A stretch of DNA of 64,000 nucleotides from Pseudomonas yamanorum (GTDB lineage Bacteria; Pseudomonadota; Gammaproteobacteria; Pseudomonadales; Pseudomonadaceae): NCBI RefSeq assembly GCF_013386765.1, contig NZ_JACARE010000010.1, positions 307,006 through 371,005 of the forward strand, written 5' to 3'. Within the stretch, counting starts at the first letter, position 1, and each line of letters opens with the position of its first letter. The notes below the pieces were generated by a model. The model was not told the origin of the DNA. It made no database searches and was given only the letters and a program-made list of their open reading frames with translations. Positions 20,708-28,500 of the stretch are shown piece after piece. The position numbers and the translations under genes were made by a program.

Positions 20708-21931
20708 ATGTTAAGCAAAGACACACCTGTGGCAACCGGCGCACGCGTCGTGCCGACCTATCGCTGGGCACTGATGCTGGTGACCAGTCTGTTCTTCCTC
20801 TGGGGCTTGTCATACGGGTTGCTGGATGTGTTGAACAAGCACTTCCAGGAAGTCCTGCACGTCAGCAAGGCCCAGTCCGGGTTGTTGCAAAGCGCGTATT
20901 TCGGCGCGTACTTCCTGATCGCCCTGCCGGCGGGGCTGTTGATGGACCGCCACGGCTACAAGGCCGGGATCCTGTTGGGCCTGTGCCTGTATGCGGCAGG
21001 TGCGCTGCTGTTCATGCCGGCAGCAGCGGCGGCGAGTTTTCCGTTTTTCCTGTTTGCGCTGTTCGTCATCGCCTGCGGCCTGGGCTGCCTGGAGACCGCT
21101 GCCAACCCGTACGCCACGGTGCTGGGTGAACCCCAGGGCGCCGAGCGGCGGTTGAACCTGGCGCAATCATTCAACGGTTTGGGTCAGTTCTTCGGGCCGC
21201 TGATTGGCGGCGCAATGTTCTTCAGCGCTGGCAGCACGCCGGCCTCGGACATGAGTTCGTTGCAGACCACCTATGTGGTCATCGCGGTGCTGGTGTTGCT
21301 GGTGGCGCTGTTGATCGCCCGCACTCCGCTGCCGGATTTGCGCGCCCAGGAGCAGGAACTGCAGCCAGTGGCCGGCAAAGGCCTGTGGCAGTATCCGGAA
21401 TTCGTCGGAGGGGTGATCACGCAGTTTTTCTACGTGGCAGCCCAGGTCGGAGTCGGTGCATTTTTTATCAACTACGTCACCGAGCACTGGGCGCAGATGG
21501 GCAACCAGCAAGCGGCCTACCTGCTGTCGATCGCGATGCTGTCCTTCATGTTCGGGCGTTTCTTCAGCACCTGGCTGATGGGACGGGTCAGCGCGCAGAA
21601 GCTGCTGCTGGCGTATGCGCTGATCAATATCGCGTTGTGCGGGCTGGTGGTGATTGGCCTGGAAGGTGTCTCGGTGATCGCGCTGATTGCGGTGTTCTTC
21701 TTCATGTCGATCATGTTCCCGACGCTGTTCGCCATGGGCGTGAAAAACCTCGGGCCCCATACCAAGCGCGGCAGTTCGTTCATGATCATGGCAATTGTCG
21801 GCGGCGCGCTGATGCCCTACTTGATGGGCAAGGTGGCAGACAACAGCACAGTGGCACTGGCGTACCTGTTGCCTATGGGGTGTTTCGTGATTGTGGCGGT
21901 GTATGCCCGCAGTCGCCTGCGCCATCCATGA
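20708..21931 (+). CDS. fucP: L-fucose:H+ symporter FucP-like, major facilitator superfamily
   Basis: A 407-residue inner-membrane transporter with about twelve helices. It has FucP-type N-terminal sequence (SLFFLWGLSYGLLDVLNKHFQE) and the QSAYFGAYFLIALPAGLLMDRHGYK and GLGCLETAANPYATVLG stretches typical of the fucose/glucose/galactose:H+ symporter family. AGGAGAAGCGTC precedes the ATG. As the last gene of the operon it supplies the sugar for the six upstream enzymes. Confidence 0.88.
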   Translation: MLSKDTPVATGARVVPTYRWALMLVTSLFFLWGLSYGLLDVLNKHFQEVLHVSKAQSGLLQSAYFGAYFLIALPAGLLMDRHGYKAGILLGLCLYAAGALLFMPAAAAASFPFFLFALFVIACGLGCLETAANPYATVLGEPQGAERRLNLAQSFNGLGQFFGPLIGGAMFFSAGSTPASDMSSLQTTYVVIAVLVLLVALLIARTPLPDLRAQEQELQPVAGKGLWQYPEFVGGVITQFFYVAAQVGVGAFFINYVTEHWAQMGNQQAAYLLSIAMLSFMFGRFFSTWLMGRVSAQKLLLAYALINIALCGLVVIGLEGVSVIALIAVFFFMSIMFPTLFAMGVKNLGPHTKRGSSFMIMAIVGGALMPYLMGKVADNSTVALAYLLPMGCFVIVAVYARSRLRHP

Positions 21932-22028
21932 AGCAACACCCGTGGGAACCTGGCTCGCTCGATACGGCCTGATGTGCAAGGATGTTGCGCTGCACATCGT
22001 TCGTTGAACGCAAAACCAAGGATTTTTC

Positions 22029-23180
22029 ATGACCGTCATCAGCACCCCAGCGCCCGTGGTACCCGGGCGGCTGGAACAAATGTCGACCCGCATCGCGTTT
22101 TTTATCGCCGGTTTCGGCATCGCCGCCTGGGCCCCCCTGGTGCCTTATGCCAAGGCCCGCGCCCAACTCAATGAGGGCACCCTGGGGCTGTTGCTGCTGT
22201 GCCTGGGGGTGGGGTCGATGATCGCCATGCCGGTCGCGGGTGCCCTGGCGTCGCGCTACGGTATCCGGCGGGTGGCCACCGGCGGGACGCTCCTGATCTG
22301 CCTGGGCCTGCCGATGCTGGCCACCGTCACTTCGATTCCGCTGTTGATGGCCGCGCTGTTTGTGTTCGGTGCCGGCCTCGGCACCGTGGACTCCACCGTC
22401 AACCTGCAAGCGGTGATGGTCGAACGGGCCAGCGGCAAGACCATGATGTCGGGCTTTCACGGGCTGTTCAGCCTGGGCGGGATCGTCGGTGCGGCGGGTG
22501 TCAGTGGGTTGCTGGGGTTGGGCTGGTCGCCGTTGCAGGCCACGTTCGCCGTCATCGCGGTCATTGCGGTGGCCTTGCTCAAGGCCGGGCCGCACTTGCT
22601 GCCTTACGGCAGTGAAAGCTCCGGGCCGGCCTTTGCCGTGCCCCACGGCGTGGTGCTGTTTATCGGCTGCCTGTGCTGCATCGTGTTTCTCGCCGAAGGC
22701 GCCGTGCTGGATTGGAGCGCGGTGTTCCTGAGTGCCGAGCGCGGCCTGGACGAAGCTTATGCGGGCCTCGGCTACGCAGCCTTTGCCTTGACCATGACGG
22801 TCGGACGCCTCACCGGCGACCGCATTGTGCGCAGCCTCGGCGCAACCCGGGTGATCGTGTTCGGCGGTGCCCTCGCGGCGGCCGGCATGCTGCTGGCAAC
22901 GCTGTTCCCGGCGTGGGAAACCGCGCTGCTGGGGTATGCGCTGGTCGGTGCCGGGTGTTCGAACATTGTGCCGGTGCTGTACACCGCCGTCGGCAAGCAG
23001 ACGGTCATGCCGGAACACATCGCGGTTCCCGCCATCACCACCCTGGGTTACACCGGCATCCTCGCCGGCCCTGCGGTGATCGGCTTTATCGCCCACGGCA
23101 GCAGCCTGAGCACCGCCTTTGTACTGATTGCGGTGTTGCTGATCGGCGTGGCAATCAGCGGGAAAATACTGCGGGTATGA
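22029..23180 (+). CDS. MFS transporter, YbjJ-like
   Basis: A 383-residue protein with about twelve helices and no signal peptide, with early sequence AFFIAGFGIAAWAPLVPYAKAR and the GTVDSTVNLQAVMVERASGK loop that are typical of the YbjJ/inner-membrane MFS group. Its substrate is unknown. It starts 97 bases after fucP, with its own ribosome site (AAGGATTTTTC), so it may be read through from the fucose operon or have its own promoter. A hairpin and T-run follow directly after the stop. Confidence 0.8.
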   Translation: MTVISTPAPVVPGRLEQMSTRIAFFIAGFGIAAWAPLVPYAKARAQLNEGTLGLLLLCLGVGSMIAMPVAGALASRYGIRRVATGGTLLICLGLPMLATVTSIPLLMAALFVFGAGLGTVDSTVNLQAVMVERASGKTMMSGFHGLFSLGGIVGAAGVSGLLGLGWSPLQATFAVIAVIAVALLKAGPHLLPYGSESSGPAFAVPHGVVLFIGCLCCIVFLAEGAVLDWSAVFLSAERGLDEAYAGLGYAAFALTMTVGRLTGDRIVRSLGATRVIVFGGALAAAGMLLATLFPAWETALLGYALVGAGCSNIVPVLYTAVGKQTVMPEHIAVPAITTLGYTGILAGPAVIGFIAHGSSLSTAFVLIAVLLIGVAISGKILRV

Positions 23181-23191
23181 AGGGCTTCCCC

Positions 23192-23239
23192 GTAACGCCT
23201 CGCGCGTGGAGGCGTTACCCGGGGTTTACCGGGTTTTTT
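23192..23239 (+). terminator. Terminator after the MFS gene
   Basis: A perfect 10-base inverted repeat GTAACGCCTC / GAGGCGTTAC (23192-23201, 23209-23218) is followed by a second hairpin ACCCGG / CCGGGT (23217-23222, 23229-23234) and a run of six Ts. The end of the convergent gene at 23226 lies inside the structure. Confidence 0.8.
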
Positions 23240-23840
23240 GGTGCCCAAGCCAGCGATCGAGGGTCTTGCTGCTGAGCCAGCCCGCCTGGTGATGACTGCC
23301 AAACATCCGCCGACCGCTGCCGTCGGCGTTTTCCAGTGACCGCAGCAACCCCGGCCGGTCCACAATATTCTTCGCCATGTACACCTGCTGCTCGTCGTAT
23401 TTTTTCCGCGCCAGCCCTGTGGCGGGGTCCAGCACGGGCTCACCCTGACTGTCGAGTTCGTCCGGGTCCTTGCTCATGGCCACCAGCAACTCGATGTTGA
23501 CGTAGCCGATGTGTTCAAAGAATCCCTTGCGGTCCCGGGACCGGTCACGCAGCTCGTCGAACATCGCCTTGAACACCACGACAAGCTCGGCATTGCTCTT
23601 GGCGTGGAAAGGATCCGGGCTGAAGGCGCCGGGATCGCTGTTGCCGAACACCACGCTTTCGGCCTGTGAAAGGCTTTCCAGGGTGATGCGGCCGTCCTGA
23701 TCGGTGATTGCATCGATCAGGCGCGGACGCTGGACAAGTGCCTTGGCCAGCAGAATCGCACTGTCGAACTTCGGGTTGTCGCCGATTTTTCTGCCGGCGA
23801 TTCGCTGCAACGAAGACAGCGTCAGTCCGTCACTTTTCAT
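23226..23840 (-). CDS. HrpK-like, EF-hand-like repeat protein, C-terminal part (probably frameshifted)
   Basis: A 204-residue frame without signal peptide. It opens directly inside a repeat unit (LTLSSLQRIAG...FDSAILLAKALVQRPRLIDAITDQDGRITLESL) that matches the middle of the paralogue at 24742-25677 (SLQDMADRRLTGN...ILLARELLRRPEVLQAF...LDGRITRKDL). Each unit ends with an EF-hand-like D-x-D-G turn. Its ATG lies within the last codons of the upstream frame (11-base overlap). Removing one A of the AAAA at 23834-23837 would join both frames into one protein of about 319 residues, the size of its paralogues, so the gene looks split by a one-base insertion. Otherwise the two frames are a coupled gene pair. 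Type III secretion role inferred from the hrp box upstream. Confidence 0.6.
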   Translation of the reverse strand: MKSDGLTLSSLQRIAGRKIGDNPKFDSAILLAKALVQRPRLIDAITDQDGRITLESLSQAESVVFGNSDPGAFSPDPFHAKSNAELVVVFKAMFDELRDRSRDRKGFFEHIGYVNIELLVAMSKDPDELDSQGEPVLDPATGLARKKYDEQQVYMAKNIVDRPGLLRSLENADGSGRRMFGSHHQAGWLSSKTLDRWLGHQKTR

Positions 23841-24177
23841 GAAGTTCTTTCAGCGTGGGAAAACCGGCTTTCAGTGCTTTCACCAACTCGCTGTCCGGCA
23901 AGTGCAGGTTGGGATTGGGATAGCCGGCGCGGGGAGCAACAGCGTTCTGAAGCGTACGATGATGGGACACCACCTCATAGGGCTGGGCCGACCGCAAAGG
24001 TGGCCGATAACCGGAAGAACGCACCGCCGTGGCGCCATCGTGATAATTAACGTGCCGGCCAACATCAGCGGCTTCATTTGAAGCGGACTGAACGGTGCGC
24101 CCCCCCTCATCCGGTGTTACGTCAAATCGGCTTGCAGCGCCGGACTGCAGGTAGCCTGACCCGCCATCAATTCTCAT
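23830..24177 (-). CDS. HrpK-like protein, N-terminal part (probably frameshifted)
   Basis: A 115-residue, mostly disordered, Ser/Gly/Arg-rich sequence whose final segment (DSELVKALKAGFPTLKELHEK) matches the position before the first repeat of the paralogue (DQLGELLKDNFNAFR). Polar, Ser-rich N termini without a signal peptide are what type III secretion substrates show. GGAGATGAAGC precedes the ATG, and a perfect hrp box lies 88 bases upstream (24266-24293). The downstream frame 23226-23840 continues the protein after a one-base shift. It could be a small protein in its own right, but no similarity to a stand-alone family was recognised. Confidence 0.55.
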   Translation of the reverse strand: MRIDGGSGYLQSGAASRFDVTPDEGGRTVQSASNEAADVGRHVNYHDGATAVRSSGYRPPLRSAQPYEVVSHHRTLQNAVAPRAGYPNPNLHLPDSELVKALKAGFPTLKELHEK

Positions 24178-24265
24178 GCTTCATCTCCACCAATTTTAGA
24201 TCCACGCTGCCAAGCTATTACCCTCGGTAATGGCCGTATCGCTCGCGCGATAAACAAGCCAAAGG

Positions 24266-24293
24266 TGTGTGGTGCCCTGAAGGCAATGGTTCC
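24266..24293 (-). promoter_or_regulatory. hrp box (HrpL/RspL-type ECF sigma promoter)
   Basis: On the minus strand the sequence reads GGAACC (24293-24288), a 15-base spacer, then CCACACA (24272-24266), an exact match to the hrp box GGAACC-N15/16-CCACNNA used by HrpL to transcribe type III secretion genes in P. syringae and relatives. It lies 88 bases upstream of the ATG at 24177. The flanks resemble those of the second box at 51231-51259 (TTCGGAACC and GGC-CCACACA). Confidence 0.85.
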
Positions 24294-24337
24294 GAAGTAG
24301 CACAGTGTTCCAATGACAACATGTAAAAAACGAAAAA

Positions 24338-24655
24338 TCAGTCAGTTTTCCGGGAACCCGGCACAGTCGGTTTTGCCGCCTGCCAAACGCCTTTGATCAC
24401 ACCGGCCATCGTTCCCAGCACTGAGCAAAACTGGCGCAGCACAGAGGCCGCCTCAGTGGCAGGCAATTGTCCATGGGGCAACAGGCCTCTGATGAAGTCG
24501 TCAGACGCGGGAGCCTGAAACGTGTGCTGCCCGGTGAAGTTCTTCACGCGCAGTGCTTCGCCACCCTCGTCGTATGGCAGGGTTTCGCTGCCCCTCGGCG
24601 CACGACAGACGGGTTGAGGCGCGGGATTAGGCGATCCAAATGAAGTTGAAGGCAT
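24338..24655 (-). CDS. Small protein of unknown function next to HrpK-like genes
   Basis: A 105-residue protein with no recognised family. The first half is Pro/Ser-rich and disordered; the second (ASDDFIRGLLPHGQLPATEAASVLRQFCSVLGTMAGVIKGVW) could form one or two amphipathic helices. There is no signal peptide. An earlier in-frame start would add 23 residues, but AGGGCTTAGAC before the ATG at 24655 favours the shorter form. It lies 86 bases downstream of the HrpK-like gene in the same direction and before the next hrp box, so it may be a secreted co-product or helper of that protein. This is inference from position. Confidence 0.5.
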   Translation of the reverse strand: MPSTSFGSPNPAPQPVCRAPRGSETLPYDEGGEALRVKNFTGQHTFQAPASDDFIRGLLPHGQLPATEAASVLRQFCSVLGTMAGVIKGVWQAAKPTVPGSRKTD

Positions 24656-24741
24656 GTCTAAGCCCTGGCTGAAAGCGTAAAAAACAGCGGATTGATCAAC
24701 GCAGGAAATCGCGCCACGAAGCACTCGCGGCGTGATCGGGT

Positions 24742-25677
24742 TTAGCGCGACAGCCAGCGCAACGCGTCCTTGACGATTTTGCCGTCGTTATCCTGACTGG
24801 CGAAGTTGTCCATTTGCGTCAACAGACTGGAACGCTGGGTGACTTCCCTGGCCAACTGGATGAGCGAATCCTGTCTTGGGTTCCCCGTCAAAGGCAGTGC
24901 AGCCATGCGGTGCAGGTCATTGATATTGATGGAGCTTTTCCAGAAACCGCCCTTCAGCGCATTGAAGTCCTTCAGCATCTGTTCGGCGATCTGTTTGTCG
25001 CTCTGATACTTCAACGGGTTGTCAGAGCTGAGCACGGCGTCGAGATCCTTGCGGGTGATTCGACCATCCAGATTGCCCGTCCCACCGCTTCGATCAAAGG
25101 CTTGAAGCACCTCGGGACGTCGCAACAGTTCCCGGGCCAGGAGAATGTTCTGATCCCTGTCCTCATTGCCGGTCAACCGCCTGTCCGCCATGTCCTGCAG
25201 GCTTTGCTGGGTGACGTGGGAGGTGCCCGGCGCCCTGAACGCGTTGAAGTTGTCCTTGAGCAGCTCCCCCAGTTGATCGTTGCTGCGCCGCGAATACTGT
25301 GGATCCGGGCGACCGTAGCCTGGCTCAGGCTTGGCAGGGGCCGCAGGGCAGCACCCGGGGTTGGGCCGGGCAGGACTGAACAGCGACTTCAGGTTATTCA
25401 GAAATGTCTGGAATTGTGTGATCAGGTTGTCCAGAAAGCCGCCCGGATTTGACGTCGGGAACGAACCTGGCGCGAAGCCACGGGGGTCCGCAGTGCTCTG
25501 CGCCTGCGGGCCGGCGAACATCGGGCCGGTTTTATTCTCCGGGGCGCCGAAATTGACGGTGACCGATTCCGGCCCGACCAGTGAGCGTGCCAGTGCCAAC
25601 GCGGCGGTACCGGCCTGGTGCATCTCGGAGTTAGTGGGGGAATGGGTAACGGATTGATTGGGTCCTAGTACCGACAT
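24742..25677 (-). CDS. HrpK-like, EF-hand-like repeat protein
   Basis: A 311-residue protein without signal peptide. Residues 1-130 are Ser/Pro/Gly-rich and disordered, with a short CC pair; residues 135-311 hold two repeats of about 90 residues, each with a helix, an LTGN turn, an ILLARELLRRPEVL-type helix and a D-x-D-G-x-I EF-hand-like loop (LDGRITRKDL, DNDGKIVKDAL). This layout recalls HrpK-type proteins linked to type III secretion in plant-associated Pseudomonas (from memory). The second ATG (25677) is chosen because GGAG is ideally spaced for it; the first ATG at 25683 abuts the ribosome site. A weak hrp-box-like sequence lies upstream at 25720-25748. Paralogues are at 23226-24177 and 50119-51144. 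Confidence 0.65.
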   Translation of the reverse strand: MSVLGPNQSVTHSPTNSEMHQAGTAALALARSLVGPESVTVNFGAPENKTGPMFAGPQAQSTADPRGFAPGSFPTSNPGGFLDNLITQFQTFLNNLKSLFSPARPNPGCCPAAPAKPEPGYGRPDPQYSRRSNDQLGELLKDNFNAFRAPGTSHVTQQSLQDMADRRLTGNEDRDQNILLARELLRRPEVLQAFDRSGGTGNLDGRITRKDLDAVLSSDNPLKYQSDKQIAEQMLKDFNALKGGFWKSSININDLHRMAALPLTGNPRQDSLIQLAREVTQRSSLLTQMDNFASQDNDGKIVKDALRWLSR

Positions 25678-25719
25678 TGGCATCTCCAGTTCGACGTATT
25701 GATACGATTCACTCTCGGA

Positions 25720-25748
25720 TCAAAGGCACCTCGACGCTGCAAGGTTCC
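25720..25748 (-). promoter_or_regulatory. Degenerate hrp-box-like sequence
   Basis: On the minus strand GGAACC (25748-25743) is followed after 16 bases by CCTTTGA where CCACNNA is expected. The -35 half is perfect and the spacing right, but the -10 half matches only partly. It lies 43 bases before the start at 25677. It may be a weak or decayed HrpL promoter, or chance. Confidence 0.3.
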
Positions 25749-25875
25749 CCATGGAAAGTGGGCACCTTCTTGTGTGGCAAACCTGTCGGATTCAGTTCCT
25801 GCGGACGCAGAAAATCGTTCGAAAAAGGGTAGGAAGAAAGGCTGATATCGATCAGTCCAGGAAAAACATCATACC

Positions 25876-25968
25876 TGTGGCGAGGGAGCTTGCTCCCGTT
25901 GGGCTGCGCAGCAGGCCCTGTTTTTGGGGCCGCTTCGCGACCCAACGGGAGCAAGCTCCCTCGCCACA
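25876..25968. repeat. Inverted REP-like pair, class B
   Basis: Arms TGTGGCGAGGGAGCTTGCTCCC...TGGG (25876-25903) and its complement (25941-25968) flank a T-rich loop in the gap between fecA and the HrpK-like gene. The rest of the 25678-25998 gap shows only the weak hrp-like site. Same class as 35460-35630 and 54301-54412. Confidence 0.85.
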
Positions 25969-25998
25969 TTTTTCTCAACGGTTTACTTCAACAATCCA

Positions 25999-28404
25999 TC
26001 AGAACCCTACGCTGGCCTGCACAAAGAATGTGCGCGGTTCGCCCAGGTAAATCCCCGAGTTGTTGTCGCTGGAGCGGGTGTAGTGCTCCTGGTTGAAGAC
26101 GTTCTTGACCCCCACGCCCAGCTTCAGGTTCGACAGCTGCGCACCGAAGTCATAACCGCTGCGCACGTTGACCGATACATAGCCGGGAATATCCCCGTAC
26201 TGGCCATCGGCAGTCGGCTGGGTGATGTAGGTGGTGCCGGTGCCCGGTGCACGCTGGCCGGACTGGGCGTAGACGTCCAGGTTATGGGTCCAGTGATTGA
26301 CGTCGTAACGCAGCCCAACGGTGGCCACTTCACGGGAGTACAGCGGCAAGTCGCGACCCTTGAAGGCAACGTCGCCTTCGGAGGTAGCCTTGGTGTAAGT
26401 GAAGCCGGCGTTGGCGGTCAGGCCGTCGAGGCGCGGGTCCAGGTTCGACAGGTCATAATGGGCCGACGCTTCGATACCTTCGTGCTTGGTGGCGCCGAGG
26501 TTGGTCCAGCCCACATCGTTGCTGACGTATTGCAGCTCGTCCGAGAAGTCGATGTAGAACAGCGTCACTTCGCCGCCCCAGACGTTGTCGTTGTAGCGGG
26601 TACCGATTTCGTAGGTCTTGGCTTTTTCCGGGTTCAGACCGTTCGCGGTCTGGTCGCCGTTACCCCCCTGGCCCAGCTGGAAATACTGCAGGCTGCCGAA
26701 GGACGTTTCGTAGTTGGCGAACAGTTTCCAGGCATCGGAGACGTGGTACATCACGCTCAGCGCCGGCAGCGGTTCGTTGTTGTGGATCTCGCGACGCTTC
26801 TCCTGAACCATCGCGCCGTTCAGCCCCACCACCGGGCGGTCGTGCCACTCGGTACGGATCTGCTCAAAGCGGATGCCCGGGGTGACGGTCCATTTGCCGA
26901 TATCAATCTTGTTGTCGATGTAGAACGAGTTGGCCTCGGTGCCACCGGTTCGGTCCTGGTACACGTGGCCATCACTCTGGCCCACCGGGGTCGGCACGTT
27001 GTTGACCAGCGCCAGGCTGGTGGCCTGCTCGTGCATGCCTTCCTTGAGGTAACGGTAACCGACGCTGACTTCCTGGGTGCTCGGCCCCAGGTCAAACACA
27101 TGGGAAACCCGCGGCTCGATCCCGAAGGTGTAGTAGGTGCGCGGGTAGGAACCCAGGGTCTTCAGGTCGCGGTTGGCGATGTTGCTGCCGCGGAAACTGT
27201 CGGAGTAGTAGGTCAGCACTTCGGCCTGGGTACGGTCGTCAATCTGCCGGATGTACTTGAAGGACATGTCCTTGCGCCGGCCGTTGAAATTGTCCCAGTC
27301 ACGCACCGATTGATACTTGTCGGCGTCGTACTGCTTCTGGGTCAGGCCGCCGGGCATGTCGGCGCTGGCGTCGTAGTAGTGGAAGTTCAGCGAGAAATCG
27401 TCTTGATCGGTCGGTGCCCAGTGGGTCTTGAAGATCACGTCGTCGATGTCGTTGGAATTGTTGCGGTCGCGGTAACCGTCGCCCTTGGTCCCGGAATACA
27501 ACAATGCGGCGCCGATGCCGTTGTCGGCGGTGCCACCGATGAAGGCGTTTTCAATGTGCTTCCAGCCGCCGTGGGCGGCGGTTTCCAGGGTGGTGCCGAC
27601 TTCGCCGGAGAATTTTTCCGGGATGGCGCGGGTCACGAAGTTGATCACGCCGCCGACGTTCTGTGGCCCATAACGCACAGAGCCCGCACCGCGCACCACG
27701 TCGATGCTGTCCAGGTTGCCGGAGGAAATCGGTGCCATCGACAGCTGCGGTTGACCGTACGGCGCGAACGCCGCCGGTACGCCATCGATCAACACCGTGG
27801 AGCGTGGCGACAGACGCGATGTCAGCCCGCGCACGCCGACGTTGAGGGAAATATCGCTGCCGCCGGTGCCGTTGGCTTCCTGCACCTGCACACCGGGAAT
27901 GCGCCGCAGCACATCGCCCACGTTCATCGCGCCCTGCTCCACCATGGCCTCACGGCGCACGACGGTGCGCGCGCCCGGGTGGTTCTGCACCACTTCGGCA
28001 TTCGCGTCGCCGAGCCAGTCGCCGACGACCTTGATATCGGTGGCGCCCAGTTCCAGCGGGGAACCTGCTTCGCCGGTGCCCTTGCCCTGCGGGCGCAAGG
28101 TCACGGAGCCGGCATCAATCTGGTAATCCAGGCCGCTGCCTTGCAGCAACTGGCGCAGGGCTTGTTCCGGGGACAGGTTGCCGTCCACGGCCGGGGCTTG
28201 TTTGCCGGCCACCATGTCGGGACTGAAAAATACTTGCAGGGACGTTTGCTGACCCAACTGGCTCAAGGCCGAACCCAGGGACTGGGCCTGGATATGAATC
28301 GCGTCGTCGGCATAGGCCGCCGGCAGTGCGGCGCTGACGGCCAGGGCCAGGGCGAGCGGTGCCCAACGGGAGGATTTATTGTTTTTCACGGCGAGTTTTT
28401 TCAC
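25999..28404 (-). CDS. fecA: TonB-dependent ferric dicitrate receptor FecA
   Basis: A protein of about 801 residues with a signal peptide ending ...LPAAYA, an N-terminal STN signalling domain (about residues 35-110), a plug domain (VVGDWLGDANAEVVQNHPGARTVVRRE ... DVLRRIPGVQVQE ... STVLIDGVPAAFAPYGQPQLS) and a 22-strand barrel ending in FFVQASVGF. Long stretches match E. coli FecA nearly word for word (GDWLGDA, RIPGV, FAPYGQPQLS, SVRYGPQNVGGVINFVTRAIP). The likely start is GTG at 28404, with AGGACTCC upstream; an ATG at 28470 would add 22 residues before the signal peptide. The 96-base gap after fecR should hold a FecI-dependent promoter. It imports ferric citrate across the outer membrane and signals via FecR. 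Confidence 0.93.
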   Translation of the reverse strand: MKKLAVKNNKSSRWAPLALALAVSAALPAAYADDAIHIQAQSLGSALSQLGQQTSLQVFFSPDMVAGKQAPAVDGNLSPEQALRQLLQGSGLDYQIDAGSVTLRPQGKGTGEAGSPLELGATDIKVVGDWLGDANAEVVQNHPGARTVVRREAMVEQGAMNVGDVLRRIPGVQVQEANGTGGSDISLNVGVRGLTSRLSPRSTVLIDGVPAAFAPYGQPQLSMAPISSGNLDSIDVVRGAGSVRYGPQNVGGVINFVTRAIPEKFSGEVGTTLETAAHGGWKHIENAFIGGTADNGIGAALLYSGTKGDGYRDRNNSNDIDDVIFKTHWAPTDQDDFSLNFHYYDASADMPGGLTQKQYDADKYQSVRDWDNFNGRRKDMSFKYIRQIDDRTQAEVLTYYSDSFRGSNIANRDLKTLGSYPRTYYTFGIEPRVSHVFDLGPSTQEVSVGYRYLKEGMHEQATSLALVNNVPTPVGQSDGHVYQDRTGGTEANSFYIDNKIDIGKWTVTPGIRFEQIRTEWHDRPVVGLNGAMVQEKRREIHNNEPLPALSVMYHVSDAWKLFANYETSFGSLQYFQLGQGGNGDQTANGLNPEKAKTYEIGTRYNDNVWGGEVTLFYIDFSDELQYVSNDVGWTNLGATKHEGIEASAHYDLSNLDPRLDGLTANAGFTYTKATSEGDVAFKGRDLPLYSREVATVGLRYDVNHWTHNLDVYAQSGQRAPGTGTTYITQPTADGQYGDIPGYVSVNVRSGYDFGAQLSNLKLGVGVKNVFNQEHYTRSSDNNSGIYLGEPRTFFVQASVGF

Positions 28405-28500
28405 GTCGAACGGAGTCCTGTGATCGCAAGAGTGTGCGGCTGTTAATGCAAACCAGTTGCAGTTGCACAAGAAGACGAAGAACTCGGAAAAAACCTGAAT

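Noticed and set aside
21950..21976. GGAACC on the plus strand before the MFS gene as a hrp box
   Set aside because: The bases 15-17 further downstream do not form CCACNNA.
25924..28446. Very long open frame (about 840 codons) on the plus strand opposite fecA
   Set aside because: It is antisense to a clear fecA; its translation is low-complexity and has no recognisable domain. Long antisense frames are expected in GC-rich Pseudomonas DNA.
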